Below are positions 55,830 to 64,000 of a DNA stretch of 64,000 nt, one piece after another. A program made the position numbers and the translations under genes. Source of the stretch: Amoebophrya sp. A120 (Eukaryota > Sar > Dinophyceae > Syndiniales > Amoebophryaceae); the NCBI GenBank assembly GCA_905178155.1, contig CAJINV010000018.1, forward strand, positions 1,158,609-1,222,608, given 5' to 3'. The stretch's first letter is position 1; each line of letters starts with the position of its first letter. Below the pieces are notes generated by a model. It was given only the letters and a program-made list of their open reading frames with translations. It searched no databases and was not told the origin of the DNA.

Positions 55830-56566
55830 GTTTTATTGGACAAGGCTTTTTTTCTTGATCATGTACAGTGCAAAATAGTAAAATGCGTTTACTCAAAAAT
55901 AGGTGCTACTATTGTATTTACGCCGAAAGATGACTAGGAATCTGTCACTTGTTGCGTCAGCTACTTCATCTTGTCACTGAAAATAAGTATTCAATGCAAC
56001 AAAGATGAACCCTATATCAATCATTTTTCACGGAAAGCAGTTGGTCGCAGGATCAGATCCGGGATGATCGTCCTCCGAAGATGTTATGTAGCCACAAGCC
56101 TCTACGGCTGAAGATAATTATACGAGCTGTTGCGTAGATCTCAACGGTCGAACAACGACTGCGTCCGACAATACCTCTAAGAACTACACGATTGGCATCT
56201 GGCCGAAAGATGAAATTCTACACAAATTTTCATTCGCGGGTAGTCGTTCATTTACTTCTAATACAGATTTTTCTGGTGCCCAGAATCATGGACACACGCC
56301 GGGGGTCGGACGGTTCTTTGTTTATGTCCGGTTTCAACTAGCACGACGGTTCTAATTCTATCGGATAAACGAAAACTTGGGAGAAGTCTCCTGCAAACAG
56401 CTCGATACATTATCATCGTTTATTTCGTGTTAGAATCAACACAAGTCCAAATTTTCTTTCTTCAATAGTGTCTTTTTAATATAAAACCGGCGTATTTTTC
56501 CCGTACTATCAGACAGATTTTTGGTTCTGCAGCTGCACCATCCAAAATCAGCCGAACCTTAATTAC
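55830..56566. other. Intergenic spacer
   Basis: AT-rich, with no supported gene, introner or repeat. Confidence 0.5.
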
Positions 56567-58371
56567 TCATTCCCCTGACGCCCCTGCCCACGTAGAAGAA
56601 GTCGCACCGCTCCCACTATTTGCCCCGGCGTGCACGGAGAGCCCGGCGCAGTGCTCGATTTTGTTCCACAGAGCCTCAGCGCAGAACTCATCCGGGATCG
56701 CCGTCAAATCAAACGCGGACACGCGATCCAATGACACGTACCCCTTCACGCCCTGGCTCACCACCGGCGGCGCGCCAGCCGCCGCACCGGTGGCGGAGTT
56801 GCCGCTGGGGTCCTCCTATGGATTGCAAATATGTCTAGGAGGTCTGGAAAGTTGTCATGCGAAAAGCTGTTTTCATCACACACAGCCAAGCATAAGAAGG
56901 TGTTTTCATGCCTGTGTGCTGCGCATTGTGCATGGCAGAGTCAGTGCGTTATTTTCGCATGACAAACACGTGGGGCCATTCGCTCGAGAGCATGACACAG
57001 AGTTCAGAGGCATGTCAGGCAAGCATGACAAACGGTCATGCACTTTTCCAGACCCAGACAGATTTGCATTTCACACCGCCCAGCGAATGCCCGTGGCTTG
57101 TTTGTACAGTTTATCAAATGCAAATATGTCTGGCTCTGGAAGACTACGCGACTTTTGGTGCAGGTTTTCCATGACCCAGGAGGCCTGGACTGCAGGACCT
57201 AGCATGGCAGACTCTGTGAGTAGATCTCTATCATGCCTATTCTGCATGAGAAACTCCCCCTCTTCACCTTGGTCAAAAATAAATGGACGCCGGCTTTTGG
57301 CACTTTTCATGCAACACAAATTCTTGCACGATTCAGATGTAGCATGACAAGTTGCTATGTTCCGGAACCACGACACACCTTTGCACTTGATACAGTTGGT
57401 ACTTCTTCCGGTGCAGGAATTTCCGCCACCGCTTCTCCGAAGCGGAATATTTCTGTTGCTCCCGGGCAGTGTAGACCTTTTATTTATTTTTTGCGGGGAT
57501 GTTGTAAGAAGAATCGAAGATCTGACTTAATTGTTGCATTACTCGGTTGCGTTGTTCGTTATGCATGCTAAAAACTTCTACAGGAAGAAGTAAAACTTTA
57601 CCTCTCTGCGCACTTCGTCGACCTGCAGACGGAGATCCGTCTCCTTTGTTTGCAAGGCTAGCACGGTCTGCTGGAGCTCCGCCTTCTTCTTCTGCATGGC
57701 TATGATCCGCTCCTGCATGCGCACCTCCGACGCAGACCACAGGTGCCGCTTGCCCCCGGTCGGGCCAGAAGGAGCGGTTGCTGCACCGTCATCATGCCCA
57801 CCTTCACGACCCGGTTGCGCTGCGGCAGCAGAGCTTTGCTTCATTTCCTCTTCGCCCCGGTTTATTTGCGAGAAAAACCCGGCCTGCATGTCCATTTCCC
57901 TTTGCTTCGCTTCATTCTCCGAAACCAGCTCCTTCACCTCCTTTCGCAGTTTTTTAATATTCGTCATCGCCGATCGCACATCCTGCAGGTCGTGGAGGTC
58001 GCGGAGAGCGTCGTCGACCTCCTGGGCCAGGTTGGAGTTGCTGCTGGAGGAAGAGGATCAAATGCAAAAATGTCTGGGTCTGGAAACTTGTAATGCTAAA
58101 AGTGAACGATAGACGCACTGCAATACGCAGCTACGCATGACAAATTTTGCGGCTGCCATGTCTTACGTATTCCGCATGGCAAACTGCGTTTTTGCATGAC
58201 AGGCAAGATGGCCTTTTCGTGCCTATGCAACACAGATTCTCGAGTCATGCCAGACAAGCATGACAAACTTGCATTCTTCCAGACCCAGACATTTTTGCAT
58301 TTTGATAAAGACGTGGACGCCCCTAGAACCGTGGAAGCGTTAGCAGTAGTAGCACCTGCAGCTTCTGCCAT
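56567..58371 (-). CDS. Coiled-coil protein of unknown function
   Basis: The start at 58371 reads MAEAAGATTANASTVLGAST and continues across an introner into a Ser run and NLAQEVDDALRDLHDLQDVR. Two charged helical stretches follow (MTNIKKLRKEVKELVSENEA and ERIIAMQKKKAELQQTVLAL with TDLRLQVDEVRRE), predicted to be coiled coil, with a Gly/Ala spacer between (AAAAQPGREGGHDDGAATAP). The next exons read REQQKYSASEKRWRKFLHRK, YKQATGIRW and EDPSGNSATGAAAGAPPVVS, then the ordered end GYVSLDRVSAFDLTAIPDEF and ALWNKIEHCAGLSVHAG, stop 56567. One ordinary intron (about 57485-57598) and three introners are present. The family is not recognised; the layout fits a cytoskeletal or centrosomal linker, which is speculative. 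Confidence 0.75.
56817..57075. mobile_element. Introner, family A, decayed ends (259 nt)
   Basis: CCTCC (56812-56816) and CCGCC (57076-57080) flank it, one mismatch. The left arm has AGGAGG inserted (GTCTAGGAGGTCTGG) and the right end reads CACA. Excision joins TGIRW to EDPSGNS. Confidence 0.86.
57112..57392. mobile_element. Introner, family A (281 nt)
   Basis: CAGTT flanks it at 57107-57111 and 57393-57397. A 36-nt exon separates it from the previous introner. Excision joins KKYQL to YKQATGI. Confidence 0.9.
58056..58307. mobile_element. Introner, family A (252 nt)
   Basis: AAGAG (58051-58055) and AAGAC (58308-58312) flank it, one mismatch. The first base of the element is altered (GATC for TATC). 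Excision joins GASTS to SSSNSNLAQ. Confidence 0.88.
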
Positions 58372-58881
58372 CTTTTAGTAATGGAGCTGTGCTGATTAGT
58401 ATTCTTTTTACGGCCATAAACAAAGACCTCTCGTCTCCTCACCCTGTGTGCCTATCAATATCACCGAAAGTAGTACTTCATTCACCACAGGACAGCCATA
58501 ACCTCAACATCGGGAATACCTACTTAGAACAAGACCTTTGATATATGGTTCGAGTTTATCTTTCACAAAACTCTTTCGATTCGTCAAGCGTGTTCTTTTT
58601 TCGACAAACCGACTGCTAACCGCGAGCGACTCCGCGTGCGTTAGTACAACCAGCTGCCCTTTTGGCAAGAACTTTTTCTCTAGCGATATTTCGTCTGCTC
58701 GAAACACATTTGCGGCGCGATCCTCGCTCAAGCGGTTCTACAGATAGTATTAACGACGTGCTCCCTACACAAGACGGAGTTCAAGAACAAAACAAGAAAA
58801 CACTCTAGCGAAAGACGCCAATAGCGAGTCGTTCACCTTCCGTCGGCTAGCAGCACAGACGACAATACCACATGGGTTATC

Positions 58882-58980
58882 CATCATTTTTTTCCAGTTG
58901 CACAAGTGTCCTCACGTCATCTATCATCAAGAGACGGAGAAAGAACTGACACTGTGTCTCTGGACAAACGGCAAAAGCGG
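58882..58980. repeat. Dispersed repeat, copy 1
   Basis: Closely matches 62606-62700: ATCATTTTTTTCCAGTTGCA, CAAGTGTCCTCACGTCATC, GAGACGGAGAAAGAACTG and CACTGTGTCTCTGG in the same order with a few changes. No terminal inverted repeat was found. Confidence 0.8.
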
Positions 58981-59352
58981 AACGGTTATCGCTTGTCGTG
59001 TGATTTGATGATAAGTGCAAACCGACCTTTATCTTCTGCCGCGGTTAGTTCTTCATCGATATTCGCATAATGAATAACATTCTACGAAGTACATAAACAA
59101 AGTAGTTGAGAAAAAGAAAAAGCAAAATGAAATTAGGAAAAATAACACAGGGCAGGCGCTTCATAATCAGTCGCCTTCTTGTTTTCAGTATCGCTCGGGA
59201 GAACCGGCCTGCACACAGGTTACATTGAGCCGCGCAGCGTTCTTGCAGAAAACTTGCCCGGAAAAAGCAGTCAGCGCGCTCACCCCTCGGCGAGGAAGTT
59301 GCTGTCTTTTTCAAAGCGATGTTGATTTTGTTTGAAAAAAGTCGCAAAAAAT

Positions 59353-59423
59353 ACAGCTAAAAAGAGGTCCTGAGCTAAAAATAGCTGAAAAAAAGAGTTC
59401 CTGAGCTAAAAAAAAGAGTTCCT
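59353..59423. repeat. A-rich tandem repeat, about 2.5 copies
   Basis: AAAAGAGTTCCTGAGCTAAA and variants repeat with a period of about 25-30 bases. Confidence 0.7.
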
Positions 59424-59697
59424 TGATGCATGCAACCAAACTCCAATAGCTCTGGTCACTACTTCGCTTTCGCTGGTAAAAAAACTAGGAAAGCGCAAAA
59501 TAAAGAATCGAAAAATTTGACAGTGCCTTCGCTAGAAACGAGATTGTGGTCGGGAATAAAAAGCGGTGAGAAACGCAAAGCAAGGAGCACGCTCTTGCTC
59601 GCGTTGTGGAGATATTAGAAAAGCTGTACCTTGATGAACGAAAGTCGCATATGTCGACGAACGAAGTCAGACAATGTGTTAACATCAAATATATCAT

Positions 59698-59905
59698 GGG
59701 AGTACTATTCAGCGTTGATATTCACGAAGCAAACTAAGTAAAAATGCTCTATACGCACATATCTTCGGCCTACTGTACTGTGTATCTATGAATTTACGTT
59801 TAAGTACCTATGTGGAGCAATATTCAGCGTAGATATCGCAGGATTTACCACGACAATGCGAAGTAAGAATGCTGCTCGATCATCGGCCTACTGTGCTAGT
59901 ATGTG
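59698..59905. repeat. Diverged tandem duplication of about 115 bp
   Basis: The two halves share TATTCAGCGT(T/A)GATAT, GAAGCAAACTAAGTAAAAATG against GCGAAGTAAGAATG, CATCGGCCTACTGT or TCTTCGGCCTACTGT, and a GTGTAT(C/G)TA tail in the same order. Confidence 0.6.
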
Positions 59906-60729
59906 TATGTAGTAATCATGAAGCTCTGATATCTATGTTCTTGAAGCGACTATTCACCGTTCTTGCTTTGGTCCAAAGCTTTTCATCGGACACGTCTCAC
60001 GCGTCCGGGGGTGGAGAAAATGCACTTCCAAAGTGCCATCTTCTGCCCGACGGTGTGGAAAGAAGCTGAACCACTAAAAGTAGTAATTCGAAATTCCTTG
60101 CAGCTCCTGATCTGAAAATAGAGAAACGGGACATCGAGCACCCCGAAGGCTGGCTGTGAAAATCAGCATCGCGCGCCGTATTGCTCTGCAGTTAAAGTTA
60201 TCAGTATCTCTAGGCTTATTTTGCAGCGAGAGCATTTTACGATTCCCGCAGACCAAAACACGCTTCTGGAAAGCGAAGACTTGCACGTCGAACCGAGCTT
60301 CCATTTCCAATATAGGTAGCTCGGACGAGGAAACTAGTTCTAGTAGGAGTACTATCTCGCAAATAAAGCAAACAAAAAAGAACAAATGGGAGCACCAGAG
60401 CAACAAATAGCTAGCAAAAATAAACAAGAGGAAAAGATAAATGTGAGCATCAAGTGCTTCTTCGATTCAGAAAAGCAAAACATGGAATTTGCCAAATGCC
60501 GAGCTGCAACATGGAGGTTGCCATAAAGATAAACCAGACTACACTAAACGAATCGTTAACTACACTACCCCACACAACATCATAATGTGGGGGGAAAAAA
60601 TCACGGGCAGAGCCAGAACAAATTTGAGGTTTCCACGTCATGTTGTTAACTATCGCATGACAAACCGCTCGAACTTATGATGTTGCGGCAGGTTTGTTGG
60701 TTCTCATCTGTGTTTAGTTTCATTGCCGA

Positions 60730-61128
60730 TCAATTCAAATATCTTGAATAGCAAGCTGCTTCCCCGCATGATAAAGTAAACATCGATTTAATGCATCTAT
60801 CCTGCTGGTGTCCCCACGCGGTGCAGCTGCACCTTACACCACACAAAAGATCCCGACCCCCAGAGGACGACACATTTGCAGGTGATACGACGGGCGCGCC
60901 GAACTCCTGTGCGAACTGTATCCACAGTAAATTTCCTGTACATGTACAAACGCAGTCTCTGCATGACAAAACTTGCCTTCAATCCTAGTGTAGCATGACA
61001 AGTTGGACACTGCAAGTTAGCGAAATTTGTCATGCATTTTATACATGTACAGGAAATTTACATTGCATAAACTGACGCTTCATGTCACCGATGGTGAAAT
61101 TCTCGGGCACCTCGAAGAAGAAGTCGAG
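60730..61128 (-). CDS. Gene fragment, possibly ubiquitin-like
   Basis: Two coding-like segments join once the introner at 60919-61069 is cut out: LDFFFEVPENFTIGDMKRQ then FAQEFGAPVVSPANVSSSGG and RDLLCGVR. The frame stays open to 60730. The pattern of a strand, a turn, a helix with DMKRQFAQEFG and then a loop resembles a ubiquitin-like fold (VxPxxTIxDLK), but no more than that. The upstream exon is interrupted at 61128 by what looks like a degraded introner (TATCCTATGCAAAAATCTTC), and I could not follow the gene further. The Cys-rich end may be intronic. Confidence 0.4.
60919..61069. mobile_element. Introner, family K (151 nt)
   Basis: Ends TATCCACAGTAAATTTCCTG and (rc) TATGCAATGTAAATTTCCTG, with a nearly perfect internal arm including ACATGTA. 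AACTG flanks it at 60914-60918 and 61070-61074. Excision joins GDMKRQ to FAQEFGAP. The only member of its family here. Confidence 0.85.
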
Positions 61129-62605
61129 TATCCTATGCAAAAATCTTCTCACATCGCACTCAAAGAGCTTTGTGATTTTTTATATGCATGACAAATCTTG
61201 ACGCTTTTTTTTCTTTCCTGTTCCTAGTCCACTACATTTTTCCCGTAGCTGCATGACAAGGGTGTAAGTAAGTAAGGAACAACGGGCTCCTGTGCGCGGT
61301 CAGGCACTTTTTATTTTCCTTTTTGCAACCAAAAAACAGCAATGCACTGGCGCCGCGGAAGATGCGATGTTTTTTCTTGCGTATCAACGAACTCCGAGCG
61401 CTGGTTCAACATAGTGCCCACGCACATCACAGTCGCATGTTGAGCTGCCATCTTGTATAGTGTACCTTGCTCAACCTTTCGGTGAAGTGAACAAAGTGTG
61501 TAGAGTAGTGGTTTTAGCGTTATTTTTTCACACCTCAAGAGGAAGTGGAAGAAACGCGAAGAAGAAAGTTTTCGGCTGTACTGGCAAAAGCCAAACGTAA
61601 CTACCTGCCTGTAATGTTTTTTTGGTTGGATTGGAAGAAATTCATGCGTTTACATATCCTTCTACCTCCCTCGAAGAGAAGAAATAAAGCAGGAACAGCA
61701 AATCATCATCATACATAATGCAAAGGAGAGAAAATCAGGATCGGAGTCGAAAGCTGTGATCTGAAGAAGATCCAAACCAAGACGGGGACCGTAACGAAAG
61801 CGAAAACACGATGATCGGTCAGCGGAGCAAACAGAATGAGAAAAAACAAAAGACCTGTCATGGATCGAAGCTAATGGCTTGTGCTCAACCTCGACGTCTG
61901 TCACGCCGTCGTGTGCTTTGACAAAGGGAAAAAAAAAGTACGCGCGACACCGACCGAGATAAGATAGTAGTTTTCCTGATCCCGAAGTCACCATCTGCCG
62001 CCGATGGGCAGCTGTTGTAGAACTAATAGGGCATGTCGTGATGAAGGAACTTGCTACAGGGGTAGCTGGAAAGATGATAGATCAGGAATTGGCGAAAGAA
62101 GAACACATTTTTGGCTGACACTTAGGGGCCAGCCTTTTCCTGGTCTGTTTTCGAAGTCTTGACATCTATTTACGCTGTCGTTCTTTTGCGAAAGGATAAG
62201 GCGTTGTAGTTGAAATCGAGCAAGAAAACAGTCCAAAGAACAAAAAGGAGAAAAAGATATCATTAGATATTGTATGTTTGGTTTTATTCAATTTGGCACT
62301 TACGTAGACTCAGTTTCCTTTTTAAGGTTTGGACTCTTGCTACGACATGCGCTTCATGATCACGAGAGAGAATTCAAATTCGCAACACGGAGGACGCTTT
62401 AGGGCCTTGAACCCGTGACGCCATGCTCGGGTATGGAAAGAAAAAGCGTCGCGACGGGAGCGCGCAATCGGCAAAGAGGAGCTACCCGAAAGCTGGCGTC
62501 GTATGAGTCGTCTTCTACGTTTATCACTTTCTAGGCACACTCTACTACACAAATCAGCGATAAAGTGCTCAGATTCTGTACGTTTGGACCAGCATCTGGA
62601 CCAGC

Positions 62606-62700
62606 ATCATTTTTCTCCAGTTGCACAAGTGTCCTCACGTCATCCTCAACATAGGAGACGGAGAAAGAACTGCCACTGTGTCTCTGGGCAAACCACGGAA
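62606..62700. repeat. Dispersed repeat, copy 2
   Basis: Direct-orientation partner of 58882-58980. It ends a few bases before a telomere-like TTTAGGG stretch. Confidence 0.8.
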
Positions 62701-62706
62701 GCGAAC

Positions 62707-62724
62707 GGTTTAGGGTTTCGGGTT
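62707..62724. repeat. Telomere-like TTTAGGG stretch
   Basis: GGTTTAGGGTTTCGGGTT, about two and a half degenerate units in the orientation opposite to the clusters at 37287 and 50394. Confidence 0.65.
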
Positions 62725-64000
62725 CGAAACTTCGCTTCGCGAAAAAGTAAAAAATTCAGCCTCACTGCCACAATGATGAAAAGAAAAAAACACAACCAAT
62801 TCAAGCGGGGCAAAGTGGGCCAAGACGCCCCGACGAGGGCGGGAAGATATTAACCGAGAATCACTACTGGTCTTCATACTATTAGACAGCGGGTGGGGTA
62901 GTACCCGCATGTTTTTCTATGTCACCGCTTTATGTTACAGAAACAAATTCAAAAGCGGCTCTACCGATAGATTTACCACAGAGAGAATAAAGTAATCTGC
63001 ACGAGGACTGTTGCGATACACTCGGCGACTAGAGTTGACGCTTACAATCAGTCGACGCCCCCTGCATAGCTTCCGCACAACATCTTCTTGCGTTACTACT
63101 ATTGAGGCCGACTCCGTACCACCGAAACTGCTCCCCCGAGCAGTAGGCTGATACTTTAGTCGGCCAGTAAACCACGCTAGCCAGCAACCCAATTTGATCT
63201 ACGTTCACTTTCGACGATCACCCAAATCTTCAGAAAAACAAGCTTAAGTCATGGCCATACAGCAAAATAAATAGCCCTTTGCGTTAGCTATGCCACTACT
63301 TATACCCCAGTCCTTCGACGAGCCACGAGTTTACTGCCTTAATCTACTTTCGACAGAGCCTACTGGGTTGTTGCCAATCTTAAAGAGTCGAACTTTTTTG
63401 AAAACGCTGTCAGAAAACTGTCTGCTGTAAAGATCCAGGAAAACCGGGGGCGTAGCTTTTCGAAATGCCCCAACTTTTCTTGGGGATTACGGTGTAAGCA
63501 CCCTGGAGAAGTTCCAGAAACATGGCTGTGGGCAAACCAGAGGAAGAGGAGGGCAAAACTGTATATCCAGTGGCGGAATAAGCACTAAACTACAACTCCG
63601 GTAGTTTCAGTATCGTCATAAGCGCTGGTAAAAAGTTAGATCAATCTACAGGCACCCTAGTATGTCTCCTCAGAGTTGTGGGAGACTCAGATATCAAGTG
63701 TAACCAGGCGCGCTAAAAGTTTGGAAAGGAAAAAAAGGGTGAAAGTGCTGGCGTTTAAGCATCACACGGCAGCAAAAGCGACCGCTTTCAATCGTAACCA
63801 GGCGGACCCCACCATGTATGGTGAGGAAAGAAATAGCGAATGCCGGCGCTTGAGACTAGTACAGCTCAAAAACGACAGTTTGCAGTCGTAACCAGATGTG
63901 CTAGATGGTCTTTGTCAAGCAAAAGGACGATACACCAATGTTTTGTAAAGAAAAGCACAGCCAAAAGCAAAGCGGAGAGCAAGGTCGTGCGGAGGTTTGT

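Larger units (their letters stand above)
58372..60729. other. Intergenic region with small repeats
   Basis: No supported gene or introner. It contains one copy of a dispersed 100-bp repeat (58882-58980), a short A-rich tandem repeat (59353-59423) and a diverged tandem duplication (59698-59905). Confidence 0.5.
61131..64000. other. Intergenic or unmodelled region
   Basis: No supported gene. It contains a degraded introner-like start at 61128, the second copy of the dispersed repeat (62606-62700), and a telomere-like GGTTTAGGGTTTCGGGTT at 62707-62724. The frames present are short and without motifs. Confidence 0.45.

Noticed and set aside
1..61069. Regularly repeated 25-30-bp sequences that could suggest a CRISPR array or satellite
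   Set aside because: They are the paired, inverted ends of introners at irregular distances inside genes, with 5-bp duplications, not direct repeats with uniform spacers.
61128..61270. A further complete introner
   Set aside because: It starts TATCCTATGCAAAAATCTTC after GTCGAG and has two GCATGACAA words, but no matching right-hand inverted end was found within 400 bases.

Overview
The window is nuclear DNA of a protist, most likely a Syndiniales dinoflagellate of the Amoebophrya type. That is an inference. It rests on alveolate-type proteins (an FKBP-TPR-cyclophilin fusion, a ciliary DRC7), CCCTAAA-like telomere-type words, genes all on one strand, and above all a dense load of introner elements (IEs), a feature reported for Amoebophrya genomes. 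No bacterial, viral or CRISPR features were seen.

Fifteen gene models were found, every one on the minus strand. By ascending coordinate: a coiled-coil protein that runs off the left edge (<1-1560); an FKBP-TPR-cyclophilin immunophilin (2773-7245); an unrecognised Pro/Tyr-rich protein (8624-10099); a small Cys-rich ORF (12363-12752); the spliceosomal pseudo-ubiquitinase Sad1/USP39 (14135-18215); the axonemal nexin-dynein regulatory subunit DRC7/CCDC135 (19396-29195); a single-pass membrane protein (30638-34582); a signal-peptide-bearing basic protein (34684-35921); a dual-specificity phosphatase (37301-39022); a small, probably mitochondrial membrane protein (39625-40593); a 3'-5' exonuclease with a KH domain (41438-42283); coatomer alpha, COPA (43478-52324); two unrecognised proteins (53516-55829 and 56567-58371); and a gene fragment near 60730-61130. 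The remainder is intergenic DNA with a few repeats, widest at 10.1-14.1 kb and 58.4-64 kb.

The main feature is 59 IEs in 11 families (A-K here), about 15.7 kb or a quarter of the window. Each family has its own terminal inverted repeat beginning TAT and ending ATA and a nearly fixed length. All families share one insertion signature: a 5-bp target-site duplication, exact in 46 of the 58 IEs whose two ends are visible. Removing the element plus one copy of the duplication restores the reading frame in nearly every case checked, and it joins conserved protein segments in FCBP, USP39, DRC7, COPA and DSP. These introns have no GT-AG ends, yet the same genes also carry ordinary GT-AG introns. The families also share short internal words (GCATGACAAG, GCAACACAGATTT and variants) although their ends are unrelated.

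Other notable structures are a 512-bp MULE-like MITE with a 9-bp duplication, a perfect 62-nt palindrome and telomere-like repeats, which supplies the stop codon of the phosphatase gene; a ten-unit palindromic minisatellite in a DRC7 intron flanked by a duplicated exon-end/splice-donor segment; and a 311-bp insertion inside one IE.
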